Assembly (NCBI RefSeq): GCF_021049265.1
Contig: NZ_CP088018.1
Location: 1,054,001-1,118,000 of the forward strand
Length of the DNA stretch: 64,000 bases
DNA from: Ruania suaedae
GTDB taxonomy: Bacteria; Actinomycetota; Actinomycetes; Actinomycetales; Beutenbergiaceae
Direction of reading: 5' to 3'
Shown: positions 38,301 through 44,988 of the stretch, piece by piece
Layout of the letters: every line of letters begins with the position of its first letter
How positions within the stretch are numbered: position 1 is the stretch's first letter
Made by a program: the position numbers and the translations under genes
The notes under the pieces: generated by a model
The model's input: only the letters and a program-made list of their open reading frames with translations
Database searches by the model: none
What the model was told of the DNA's origin: nothing

Positions 38301-38719
38301 GAGCCGACGACGAGTCCGGTGCCTCCGACGATGCGGCGCTGGCGGACCTCCAGCGTGCCTTCCTCGCCAGCGAGTGGGCGGGGCGTTCGCCCGTGGACGT
38401 CGAGGTCGACATCGAGACGCCGGTCGCGGGCGTGATGATCCGGTGCCGGATCGATGCAGTCTTCGCCGAGGGCGATGGCGTGCACATCGTGGACTGGAAG
38501 ACCGGTTCCCCGCCCCGTGACGCGGAGGCGACGCGCGCGCGGCAGATGCAGCTCGCGCTCTACCGGATCGCCTGGGCCCGGTTGCATGAGGTGCCGCTGG
38601 AGCAGGTGCGGGCGTCCTTCTACTACGTGGCCGACGACGTGCGCATCGGAGGCGAGGACCTCACCGAGGACGACGTCACCCGGGTGCTGCAGGCGGTGAC
38701 GCCGGCCGCACCCTCGTGA
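35336..38719 (+). CDS. adnB: AdnB-like helicase-nuclease subunit
   Basis: Partner of AdnA and probably the lead motor of the complex. It has 1127 residues, starting at the ATG that overlaps the adnA stop (35336-35339). A Q-motif PTQEQRAV precedes Walker A AGAGSGKT (residues 38-45). LTFTRKAAAEL is motif Ia, LLDEYQDTS an intact Walker B, GDPNQAIYGWRGA motif III, VMTVHAAKGLEWD motif V, and VALTRAR motif VI. A Gly/Ser/Thr-rich insert occurs near residue 530. The C-terminal nuclease carries RCRIDAVF and IVDWKTGSPP but no cysteine cluster, unlike AdnA. It matches the mycobacterial gene order adnA-adnB followed by nudC, mrx1 and uvrD2. Confidence 0.92.
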   Translation: MTMPWSAERIADTLGQPPPTQEQRAVIEAGLGPMLVVAGAGSGKTETMAARVVYLVANGLAAPGEILGLTFTRKAAAELSARIRSRLRRLQQVGVSVGDTVADRPRIATYNSYAAAIVADHALRIGIDPDASLIGDAGRYQLAEAVVNTWAGDIETPSAVTVVIDAVAAVAAELSEHGRTPAEAAQEMRRLLTEVTEKEVEAGSRAKGPLEAARKLATSLRTRIQLMDLVEAFAERKRADGVVDFGDQVRIAATVAGQVPDVGQAERSRYRAVLLDEYQDTSVAQVQLLRAVFAEGHPVTAVGDPNQAIYGWRGAAAGTLLAFPETFRTASGAAAPSVNLSTAWRNDLSVLRAANVVAGPLRTEGVVELRPRPGAGEGAVQAAYLETAAEEAARVADFVREHWGPDAPAAVLCRRRAQFPLVEAALRARGLPCQVVGLAGLLSTPEVADVRAALQVAHDPARGDALMRLLTGPSVNLGASDLRVLAEWSRTQARSWLAAADPATDPAPAHLQPGEAAGTLWEASAVPGGPSETSGPSGPGETSGGAGGTGGSGAGHSADDRPEVLEPVEQASLVEAIDRLPPHSWRTGQGRGLSGVARDRLSRLADQVRHVRSLMHLAIPELVTATEQILDLDIEVLAASGGAAGHARRHLDAFTAAAADFAHATDAPNLGAFLTYLDVAEDEERGLEVEEAEPDPQAVQVMTVHAAKGLEWDTVAVVGMNVGDFPSVTPIPGPDKPYTGSGWLSGIDSLPYSLRGDEASLPVLDLAAAQTHTQAAEAITQFRLDEGRRLLDEERRLGYVALTRARHHLLLTGCFWGDRKTVNRPSPFLQEVLAAGAADTGGPWPTSSAHESNPNAEEVLDASWPVTSGDHEQLTALLEDTRAWAGDWAGDELGAPPSADPQVQQWWRDAQLLLAEREREYGVSTAPPAHLSASAVVSLAEDPEAFRRARRRPVPRRPSVHARRGTRFHAWVEQYFGSRALIDWESLPGADDESGASDDAALADLQRAFLASEWAGRSPVDVEVDIETPVAGVMIRCRIDAVFAEGDGVHIVDWKTGSPPRDAEATRARQMQLALYRIAWARLHEVPLEQVRASFYYVADDVRIGGEDLTEDDVTRVLQAVTPAAPS

Positions 38720-38775
38720 GCCAGATCACTGGCACGGCCCGGAATCTCCTTGAATCATGAACTGTTTGGCCGGAT

Positions 38776-39402
38776 ATGAGCATCGACACCGCGCCCCCCA
38801 CCGCCGCCCACTTCCGCGTCGAGGCGGACACGGCCGATCTGCTCTTCCGGCAGGCGCGTACGACCCGTGCCTTCACCGATGATGAGGTGCCCGCGGAGCA
38901 GATCCGGGCGGTCTACGACCTGATCAAGTACGGCCCCACGGCGATGAACGCCGTGCCCATGCGCCTGCTCGTGGTGCGCAGCGCCGAGGCGCGAGAGCGC
39001 CTCGCCCAGCACATGGCGGGCGGGAACAAGGACCGCGTCTCGGCGGCGCCGCTGAGCATCGTGGTGGCCTACGACCCGGCCTTCCACGAGTACATGGACC
39101 GGCTCTTCCCGCAGGCTCCGGGAGTGCGGGAGCACTTGGCGGGCCAGGCGGACCAGCGGGCGGCGATGGCCCGTGACAACACCCTGCTCCAGGCCGGCTA
39201 CCTCGTGGTGGGTCTGCGCGCCGCCGGCCTCGGGGTGGGCCCGATGACCGGGATGGATGCCGACGCGATCGACGCCGAGTTCTTCGCCGAGAACGGGTGG
39301 CGCTCCCTCATGGTCGTCAACGTCGGCCGCCCGGCGCAGTCAGACGAGTCCGGTTCCCGCGGTGAACGGCTCGCCTTCGACGAGGTCGCGCACACGATCT
39401 GA
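38776..39402 (+). CDS. nitroreductase family protein (RutE-like)
   Basis: FMN-dependent nitroreductase-fold enzyme of 208 residues. The FMN-phosphate region is TTRAFTDDEVP with GPTAMNAVPMRL, and the C-terminal part has LQAGYLVVGLRAAGLGVGPMTGMD. This pattern resembles RutE and other malonic-semialdehyde or 3-hydroxypropionate-type reductases more than classical NfsA/NfsB. No rut genes are nearby, so its substrate is unknown. Only GGA close to the ATG suggests ribosome binding. It interrupts the AdnAB-NudC order. A pentanucleotide repeat begins at its stop codon. Confidence 0.85.
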   Translation: MSIDTAPPTAAHFRVEADTADLLFRQARTTRAFTDDEVPAEQIRAVYDLIKYGPTAMNAVPMRLLVVRSAEARERLAQHMAGGNKDRVSAAPLSIVVAYDPAFHEYMDRLFPQAPGVREHLAGQADQRAAMARDNTLLQAGYLVVGLRAAGLGVGPMTGMDADAIDAEFFAENGWRSLMVVNVGRPAQSDESGSRGERLAFDEVAHTI

Positions 39403-39426
39403 GGTCAGGTCAGGTCAGGTCAGGTC
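39402..39426. repeat. AGGTC pentanucleotide array across two convergent stop codons
   Basis: Five perfect copies of AGGTC. The array starts at the last base of the nitroreductase TGA and contains the stop codon of the convergent phosphotransferase (39420-39422). Every unit carries TGA on the minus strand, so slippage should change only the last residues of that protein. Confidence 0.9.
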
Positions 39427-40703
39427 AGCGGCGGCAGCTGCACCGTGGGTGTCTCGTCGTCGCCCCGGCGGGGACGCTGCTCCTGTCCTTCGTGGTCCGC
39501 ACGACGTAGTGAACGGAGCTCGCTGAGGTCACCGGTCTCGTTGTCGTCGCCGACGAGCGAGCCCACGCGATGGGAACCCGTTGGGTGGGCGTCGTCGGTG
39601 CCTTCGGACTCGTCGGTGTCCGTGGGCGAGGCCTCCTCGCCGGTCTCGCCGGTCTCGTCGCCCGGATCGGTGTCGCTGCCCTCGACGTCCTCGCCGTCGG
39701 AGTTCCACTCGAGGATCTCGTCCTCGTACTGCTGCGGGTCGGGCTCGCTCAGTACCGGCTCCACGTGCCCGATCGGGGGAGTGTCCGCGACGTCCTCGTC
39801 GAGCTGGCGCAGCATCTCGATCGCCTCGTCGATGACCTGGCCGGCCCGGGTACGCACCCCGTACATCAGCCACCGCACCAGCGCGAGCTCACCGGCGAGC
39901 ACCGCCCGGTCGGCCAGATGGTCGTCACCGCGCTCGGTGCGCGCGAGGGAGTAGGCCTCCAGGATCGAGTCCAGGGCATCCTCCGGCGCACTGGCCAGCA
40001 GCCAGGCGAGGTCGTCGGCCGGATCGGCGACCCGCGCATCGGACCAGTCCAGGATGGCGGTCACCTCGTCCTCGGCCACCAGCACATGCTCGGCGGCCAG
40101 GTCCCCGTGCACCGGCGTCGCACGGAAGCGCCACAGCGTCACGTTCTCCAGGGCGTGCTCCCAGCGCCGCAGCAGGCCAGCCGGCACGTAGCCGGTCCGC
40201 GCGGCCTCGTCCACCTCGGCCAGCCTCCGCCGGCGGTAGGTCTCCGCGTCGTAGACCGGCAGGCCCGCCTCGCCGACGATCGAGGGGTCGAGCTCGTGCA
40301 GGGAGGCGATCGCCCGGGCGACCTGTGCCGCCAGGCCCGGTCCGGGGCGAAGCCGGGACACCTCCAGGGGCGCGCCGCGCAGCTGCGGATAGACCATCGC
40401 CCGGCCCCCCTCGGGCAGCGGAGCGAAGCCTGCGGGCCGCGGCACGTCGAAACTCAGCGCTGCGCCGTCCACGGCGGTGGCGAGCTGGGCGAGCAGTGCC
40501 ACCTCGGCCTCCAGCGCTGCCCCGGCGGAAGCGCGCCGCGGAGCCCGCACGATCCATCGCCGGCGGGAGGCGTCGAGCACCCCGACCACGTCGAAGTCGG
40601 CCCCCGGACTGCGCGGCGGACGGGTGGCGACCACGTCCAGGCCGGGGATCGCGACCGTCGCGAGGGCTGCGAGGGCGAGCGGGGAACGAGGAGTCTCGGA
40701 CAC
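39420..40703 (-). CDS. aminoglycoside/macrolide phosphotransferase-fold kinase with acidic tail
   Basis: A 427-residue protein whose first 300 residues have the APH kinase fold: VHGDLAAEHVLV is the catalytic loop (Brenner motif HGD with the catalytic Asp), ILDWSDARVADPADDLAWLL the metal-binding region, and an LHELDPS helix lies in front. The last 110 residues are very acidic (Asp/Glu/Thr/Ser-rich, with GDETGETGEEAS) and look disordered. The start is GTG 40703, with TACCGT 6 nt upstream. The substrate is unknown; a resistance role is possible because whiB7 is close, but many actinobacterial members are metabolic kinases. The 3' end coincides with the AGGTC array. Confidence 0.85.
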   Translation of the reverse strand: MSETPRSPLALAALATVAIPGLDVVATRPPRSPGADFDVVGVLDASRRRWIVRAPRRASAGAALEAEVALLAQLATAVDGAALSFDVPRPAGFAPLPEGGRAMVYPQLRGAPLEVSRLRPGPGLAAQVARAIASLHELDPSIVGEAGLPVYDAETYRRRRLAEVDEAARTGYVPAGLLRRWEHALENVTLWRFRATPVHGDLAAEHVLVAEDEVTAILDWSDARVADPADDLAWLLASAPEDALDSILEAYSLARTERGDDHLADRAVLAGELALVRWLMYGVRTRAGQVIDEAIEMLRQLDEDVADTPPIGHVEPVLSEPDPQQYEDEILEWNSDGEDVEGSDTDPGDETGETGEEASPTDTDESEGTDDAHPTGSHRVGSLVGDDNETGDLSELRSLRRADHEGQEQRPRRGDDETPTVQLPPLT

Positions 40704-40709
40704 ATGCTC

Positions 40710-40715
40710 ACGGTA
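40710..40715 (-). promoter_or_regulatory. probable leaderless -10 box of the phosphotransferase gene
   Basis: TACCGT on the minus strand, 6 nt before GTG 40703, back to back with the nudC box at 40774. Confidence 0.45.
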
Positions 40716-40773
40716 GGCCAGCACCGGGCCCGGCGCGGGTTGATCGGCGGCGCGTTGCCCGATCGTGGTGTGC

Positions 40774-40779
40774 CAGGCT
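40774..40779 (+). promoter_or_regulatory. probable leaderless -10 box of nudC
   Basis: CAGGCT, 6 nt before ATG 40786, one base off the TAGGCT seen at dapE and tatB. Confidence 0.4.
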
Positions 40780-40785
40780 GAGGCG

Positions 40786-41706
40786 ATGGACTCCGACCTG
40801 CTCCCTCTGGCCCGGCCCGGCATCGATCGTGACGCGCACCGCCGCACCCGCCCGGGGCTGCTCGAGGAGGTGCGGGCCGACGCCTCCACCCGTGTGGTGC
40901 ACGTCCGCGAGGGCCGCGTCGCGGCCCTCGACACCGGCGACGGCGACCCTCGCCTCGTGCTGGAGGCCGGGGCCGACGAGCGGTCGACATGGCTGTATCT
41001 CGGCCGGGACGGGGCCACGTCCTATCTCGCCGCCCTCGAGCCCCCAGCGGAGCAGACGGCGCGTCGCACCGATGATCCCCAGGGTGGCAACGGCCCGGAC
41101 TATCTCAACGTGCGTGACATCGGCTGGCGGCTGTCGGGCCGGGACGCCGCCCTGGCCGGCACGGCGCTCGCGCTCGCCAACTGGCACGCGCGGCACCAGT
41201 TCTGCCCGCGCTGCGGCGCCCGCACCGAGATCGGCGATGCCGGGTGGGTCCGGCGGTGCACGTCGGATTCCTCCCAGCACTTCCCCCGGACCGACCCGGC
41301 GGTGATCATGGCGATCACCGATCCGCAGGACCGTCTTCTGCTGGGCCACGCCACCCACTGGCCGCCGGGGCAGTTCTCGGTCCCCGCCGGATTCGTCGAG
41401 CCGGGGGAGTCCCTCGAGGCAGCCGTGCGGCGGGAGGTGCACGAGGAGACCGCCGTCGTGGTGGACGAGGTGTCCTACCGCGCCAGCCAGCCCTGGCCCT
41501 TCCCGGCCTCGCTCATGCTCGGCTTCCGCGGACGCACGCGCCAGACCGAGGCGGTCCCCGACGGCGTCGAGATGGGATCGGCCCGGTTCTTCACGCGGGA
41601 GGAGGTCACGCAGTCGTGCAGCAGCGGGCAGATCCGCCTGCCGCGCCCGACCTCGATCGCCTGCAGCCTCATCGAGGAGTGGTTCGGCGGGCCGCTGCCG
41701 CGCTGA
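40786..41706 (+). CDS. nudC: NAD(+) diphosphatase / NADH pyrophosphatase
   Basis: Nudix hydrolase of 306 residues that splits NADH to NMNH and AMP, and in E. coli also removes NAD caps from RNA. The Nudix box is complete (GFVEPGESLEAAVRREVHEETAVV). The NudC-specific SQPWPFPASLM follows it, and an array FCPRCGARTEIGDAGWVRRC precedes it. The fourth zinc cysteine is missing (CTSDSSQHFPR), leaving three Cys ligands, as in several actinobacterial homologues. The location between AdnAB and mycoredoxin/UvrD2 matches Mycobacterium (Rv3199c). It is convergent with mrx1. Confidence 0.94.
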   Translation: MDSDLLPLARPGIDRDAHRRTRPGLLEEVRADASTRVVHVREGRVAALDTGDGDPRLVLEAGADERSTWLYLGRDGATSYLAALEPPAEQTARRTDDPQGGNGPDYLNVRDIGWRLSGRDAALAGTALALANWHARHQFCPRCGARTEIGDAGWVRRCTSDSSQHFPRTDPAVIMAITDPQDRLLLGHATHWPPGQFSVPAGFVEPGESLEAAVRREVHEETAVVVDEVSYRASQPWPFPASLMLGFRGRTRQTEAVPDGVEMGSARFFTREEVTQSCSSGQIRLPRPTSIACSLIEEWFGGPLPR

Positions 41707-41738
41707 TCGCGGCGTGCCAGGGGGAGCCGTTCAGCGGG

Positions 41739-41996
41739 TCAGCCGGCCAGGCGTCGCTCGACCTCCGCCAGCGACGGGTTCGTCGCCGATGACCCGTCCG
41801 GGAAGATGACGGTGGGGACGGTCCGGTTGCCGCCGTTGAGCCGCTCGACCTCGGCCACCGCTGCGGGGGTCTGCTCGATGTCGACCTCGGTGAGGTCGAT
41901 CCCGGCGCTACGCAGCCGGCCTTTCAGGCTGGCGCAGTAGCCGCACCAGGCGGTGGTGTACACGAGGACGGTGCCGGGCTCGGGAACGGTGCTCAT
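41739..41996 (-). CDS. mrx1: mycoredoxin-like glutaredoxin
   Basis: An 85-residue thioredoxin-fold protein with the active-site CGYC (Cys18, Cys21 in TTAWCGYCASLK), the cis-Pro loop NGGNRTVPTVIF and the C-terminal SATNPS. These match mycoredoxin-1 (Rv3198A), which reduces mycothiol mixed disulfides in place of glutathione-dependent glutaredoxin. Mycothiol use is therefore expected in this organism (inference). The gene lies divergent from uvrD2 and convergent with nudC. Confidence 0.92.
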   Translation of the reverse strand: MSTVPEPGTVLVYTTAWCGYCASLKGRLRSAGIDLTEVDIEQTPAAVAEVERLNGGNRTVPTVIFPDGSSATNPSLAEVERRLAG

Positions 41997-42071
41997 GCGC
42001 TGGTCAACACCCGCGGCGCACCTGGTTGTTCCACCTGTGGACCGGCCGGGCCCGGTGTCGGCACCGGCTGC

Positions 42072-42077
42072 GACAAT
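42072..42077 (+). promoter_or_regulatory. probable leaderless -10 box of uvrD2
   Basis: GACAAT, 8 nt before ATG 42086; the same hexamer as at the stress-protein promoter. Confidence 0.4.
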
Positions 42078-42085
42078 CGACAGCG

Positions 42086-44143
42086 ATGACAGACCCCGAT
42101 CAGCTCCTCGAGGCGCTCGACCCCGACCAGCGCACCGTGGCCGAACAGCTCACCGGCCCGGTATGCGTGCTCGCGGGCGCCGGGACGGGCAAGACCCGCG
42201 CCGTCACCTACCGGATCGCCCACGGGGTCCGTACCGGTGTGTACAACCCGCAGACGGTGCTGGCGGTGACGTTCACCGCTCGCGCGGCCGGGGAGATGCG
42301 GACCCGGCTGCGTGACCTCGGCGTGCCGGGCGTGCAGGCCCGCACCTTCCATGCCGCAGCGCTGCGGCAGCTGTCCTACTTCTGGCCCAGTGCCATCGGT
42401 GGCGGGGTGCCGCGCATCATGGAGCACAAGGCCCCGTTGATCGGCGAGGCAGCCGGACGCCTGGGCATGTCGGTGGACCGGCTGGCGATCCGCGACCTCG
42501 CGGCCGAGGTGGAGTGGGCGAAGGTCTCGCTCGTGACCGCCGACGACTACCCCCGTGCCGCCGCCGCCTCCGACCGCAGCGGGGTCGCCGGATTCGATCC
42601 CACGACGATCGCCCGGCTGCTCTCGGTCTACGAGGACGCCAAGACCGACCGCAACGTCATCGACTTCGAGGACGTGCTGCTGCTCACCGTGGGCATCCTG
42701 GCCGAGCGGGAGGACGTCGCGGACACGGTTCGCCGGCAGTACCGGCACTTCGTGGTGGATGAGTTCCAGGACGTCTCGCCGCTGCAGCACCGGCTGCTGG
42801 AACTGTGGCTCGGCGGCCGGGACGACCTGTGCGTGGTGGGGGACGCCGCCCAGACCATCTACTCGTTCACCGGAGCCACCGCGCGGTACCTGACGGAGTT
42901 CTCCCGGCGGTACCCGAGCGCGACCGTGGTCCGGCTGGTGCGCGACTACCGATCGACTCCGCAGGTGGTCTCGCTGGCCAACTCCATGCTGGCCGGGGCG
43001 GGCCGGTTCCGCTCCAGCGCCTCCGTCGACCTGCAGGCGCAACGGCCCTCCGGCCCCGCGGTGCGGTTCGTGGCCCACGATGACGACGAGTCCGAGGCCG
43101 GTGCCGTGGCGGCGCGTGCCGCCGAGCTCATCCGCAGCGGCACCCCCGCCGGCGAGATCGCCGTGCTGTACCGCACGAACGCCCAGTCCGAGGCCTACGA
43201 GCAGGCCCTCAGCCGCGCGGGGATCGGGTACCTGGTCCGCGGCGGTGAACGCTTCTTCTCCCGCAAGGAGGTGCGTGACGCCGTCGTGCTCCTGCGCGGT
43301 GCGGTGCGCAGCCAGGGCGAGACACCGCTGCCGGAGGCGGTGCGGGACGTGCTCACGAGCGCCGGATGGGCGCCGGAGCCACCGGCGGCGCGGGGGGCCG
43401 TGCGCGAACGGTGGGAGTCGCTGAACGCCCTGGTGCAGCTGGCCGACGACCTGCACACCACGCGCGGGGCCGACATGGGCGGGCTGGTCGCCGAGCTGAC
43501 GGAGCGGGCCGCGGCCCAGCACGCGCCGATGGTCGACGGCGTCACTCTCGCCTCGCTGCACGCTGCGAAGGGCCTGGAGTGGGATGCCGTCTTCCTGGTC
43601 GGCGTCTCCGACGGACTGCTGCCGATCTCCATGGCCGAGACCGAGGACGCGATCGCCGAGGAGCGGCGCCTGCTGTACGTGGGCATCACCCGTGCCCGGG
43701 AGCACCTCGAGCTCTCCTTCTCGCGCTCCCGCAATGCGGGTGGGCGGGGCAGCCGGCGACCGTCCCGGTTCCTCGACGGCATCTGGCCCAGCGACGAGCG
43801 CCCGCCGCGGCGCCGGCGCGGCAAGGCGGCCCGGGCCGAGGCACTGGCCTCCTCGCTCACCCTGGAGGATGCCGACCCCGAGGTCTTCGAGCGCCTGCGG
43901 GTCTGGCGCGCCGCGACCGCTCAGGAGCTGGACAAACCGGCGTTCACGGTCCTGCATGACAGCACCCTCGTGGCGATCGCCGCCGCGCGGCCCACCCACA
44001 TGCGTCAGCTCGCCATCCTGCGTGGGATCGGGCCGACCAAGCTGGAGGCCTACGGCGCCCAGATCCTCGCCGTCGTGCGCGGCGATGCACCGAGCCAGGC
44101 CACTGCCCAGGGGTCGGTGGCGGGTGCTGAGAAAGAAATCTGA
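42086..44143 (+). CDS. uvrD2: UvrD2-type DNA helicase with HRDC domain
   Basis: Superfamily 1A 3'-5' DNA helicase (685 residues). Walker A is AGAGTGKT (residues 30-37), FTARAAGEM is motif Ia, VVDEFQDVSPLQ Walker B, GDAAQTIYSFTGA motif III, SLHAAKGLEWD motif V, and YVGITRAREHL motif VI. A C-terminal HRDC domain (VFERLRVWR to LEAYGAQILAVV) identifies the UvrD2 branch. Mycobacterial UvrD2 has a tetracysteine motif between the motor and HRDC; the linker here is short, Arg-rich and has no cysteine. The next gene, whiB7, has its promoter starting 11 bases after this stop. Actinobacterial order conserved. Confidence 0.94.
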   Translation: MTDPDQLLEALDPDQRTVAEQLTGPVCVLAGAGTGKTRAVTYRIAHGVRTGVYNPQTVLAVTFTARAAGEMRTRLRDLGVPGVQARTFHAAALRQLSYFWPSAIGGGVPRIMEHKAPLIGEAAGRLGMSVDRLAIRDLAAEVEWAKVSLVTADDYPRAAAASDRSGVAGFDPTTIARLLSVYEDAKTDRNVIDFEDVLLLTVGILAEREDVADTVRRQYRHFVVDEFQDVSPLQHRLLELWLGGRDDLCVVGDAAQTIYSFTGATARYLTEFSRRYPSATVVRLVRDYRSTPQVVSLANSMLAGAGRFRSSASVDLQAQRPSGPAVRFVAHDDDESEAGAVAARAAELIRSGTPAGEIAVLYRTNAQSEAYEQALSRAGIGYLVRGGERFFSRKEVRDAVVLLRGAVRSQGETPLPEAVRDVLTSAGWAPEPPAARGAVRERWESLNALVQLADDLHTTRGADMGGLVAELTERAAAQHAPMVDGVTLASLHAAKGLEWDAVFLVGVSDGLLPISMAETEDAIAEERRLLYVGITRAREHLELSFSRSRNAGGRGSRRPSRFLDGIWPSDERPPRRRRGKAARAEALASSLTLEDADPEVFERLRVWRAATAQELDKPAFTVLHDSTLVAIAAARPTHMRQLAILRGIGPTKLEAYGAQILAVVRGDAPSQATAQGSVAGAEKEI

Positions 44144-44153
44144 AGAAAGTTCG

Positions 44154-44191
44154 AAAAAAGACTTGGGCGGCCGGGGAGGTCGTCGTAGTGT
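44154..44191 (+). promoter_or_regulatory. whiB7 promoter with AT-rich WhiB7 site
   Basis: AAAAAA (44154-44159), three bases, -35 TTGGGC (44163-44168), an exact 17-nt spacer, and -10 TAGTGT (44186-44191). An AT-rich block just upstream of the -35 is the known arrangement at WhiB7-activated, SigA-dependent promoters, so autoregulation is likely. The surrounding AT-rich run (44131-44160) stands out strongly from the local base composition. Confidence 0.75.
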
Positions 44192-44267
44192 GAAGCCCGT
44201 TCGAGACCAACTGAGCCGCCGCCCAGCCAGCGAGAAGCGGTTCCACGAGCCTGAGGAGGTGAACGCA

Positions 44268-44444
44268 GTGGAGATGAAGAACCTGATCTGCACGCCGGCG
44301 ATCGGCGTCCGCATCAGCGGCACCCGCGCGTTCACCATGGCGCGCCTGCGTGCTGTTGCCGGCCCGATCGGAGGGGCTGCCACCGCTGCCGGTGGCACCT
44401 CGACCGGCGTGCCCGCCCCCGGTTCCGCACCAGATCTGACCTGA
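44268..44444 (+). CDS. whiB7 leader peptide (upstream ORF)
   Basis: A 58-codon ORF between the whiB7 promoter and its attenuator. GTG 44268 (or ATG 44274) is preceded by AGGAGG (44254-44259) at 8 nt, one of the best ribosome-binding sites in the window. The peptide is basic in the first half (MKNLICTPAIGVRISGTRA) and Gly/Ala/Pro/Thr-rich in the second; the TGA lies 18 bases before the terminator stem. In other actinobacteria an upstream ORF lets antibiotic-stalled ribosomes prevent terminator formation and switch on whiB7. The same role is inferred here. It is longer than the very short uORFs described in mycobacteria. Confidence 0.75.
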   Translation: MEMKNLICTPAIGVRISGTRAFTMARLRAVAGPIGGAATAAGGTSTGVPAPGSAPDLT

Positions 44445-44465
44445 CACCAGCTGTCACAGATCAGG
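44440..44465 (+). promoter_or_regulatory. hairpin overlapping the uORF stop, possible antiterminator partner
   Basis: Nested inverted repeats: CCTGA (44440-44444) with TCAGG (44461-44465), and TGACA (44442-44446) with TGTCA (44452-44456). The outer right arm overlaps the left arm of the terminator (44463-44472), so the two structures compete. That is the layout expected for ribosome-controlled attenuation. Confidence 0.45.
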
Positions 44466-44494
44466 CCGCGGAGCCCAGCACGGGTCCGCGGCCT
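44463..44494 (+). terminator. whiB7 attenuator terminator
   Basis: A perfect 10-bp GC-rich stem (AGGCCGCGGA 44463-44472 with TCCGCGGCCT 44485-44494) followed by TTGCTCGT. It lies between the uORF stop and whiB7, so transcription should end here unless the leader folds differently. Confidence 0.75.
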
Positions 44495-44574
44495 TGCTCG
44501 TCCCTCGAGGATCTCCTCGGCGAGTGATGCCCGGTCCCATCCCCGGCTCACCCACCATGCCTCAGGAGCATCTC

Positions 44575-44943
44575 GTGCAGTACACCTCAGTTCTCGACCA
44601 TCAATCGCGCGGTGGCTCGGCGACTGCTTGGAGCTTCCCGTCCAGTCCCGTCGATCTGACCACCACCGACGACCAACCCCTGCCCTGCCAGGACACCTCC
44701 ACCCAGGACCTCTGGTTCGCCGAGCGCACCGACGAGGTCGAGCACGCCAAGGCACTGTGCGCCTCCTGCCCGCTGCGGGCCGAGTGCCTCGCGGGTGCCC
44801 TCGAGCGGCGCGAGCCCTGGGGCGTGTGGGGCGGTGAGGTCTTCGTCGACGGTGAGATGGTGGCTCGCAAGCGCGGCCGTGGCCGCCCCCGCAAGAACGA
44901 CCCGTACGCGCCGCCCCCCTCACGCAGTACCTCTGCTGCGTGA
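44575..44943 (+). CDS. whiB7: WhiB7 redox-sensitive transcriptional activator
   Basis: A 122-residue WhiB-family regulator that binds a 4Fe-4S cluster and SigA and activates intrinsic antibiotic-resistance genes. Cluster cysteines are Cys38, Cys62, Cys65 and Cys71 (LCASCPLRAEC). The GVWGGE turn follows, then the AT-hook RGRGRPRK (residues 100-107) that marks WhiB7 among Wbl proteins. GTG 44575 has AGGAG at 6 nt. Longer in-frame starts would run into the attenuator and are rejected. It is controlled by its own AT-rich promoter and by the leader attenuator. A strong hairpin is formed by the last codons of the gene itself. Confidence 0.95.
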   Translation: MQYTSVLDHQSRGGSATAWSFPSSPVDLTTTDDQPLPCQDTSTQDLWFAERTDEVEHAKALCASCPLRAECLAGALERREPWGVWGGEVFVDGEMVARKRGRGRPRKNDPYAPPPSRSTSAA

Positions 44944-44948
44944 GGGGG
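44915..44948 (+). terminator. hairpin terminator overlapping the end of whiB7
   Basis: A perfect 13-bp stem (CCCCCTCACGCAG 44915-44927 with CTGCGTGAGGGGG 44936-44948) and an 8-nt loop. The TGA stop of whiB7 lies in the right arm. It could also stop transcripts from the convergent rhmD side. Confidence 0.7.
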
Positions 44949-44988
44949 TGGTGCCGTCACCGGCTCCGCGTTCGCTCCCGCGGGACGC

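Noticed and set aside
39420-40703. Calling the phosphotransferase an antibiotic-resistance gene of the WhiB7 regulon
   Set aside because: The kinase loop is present, but its promoter lacks the AT-rich block seen at whiB7 and substrate specificity cannot be judged from sequence.
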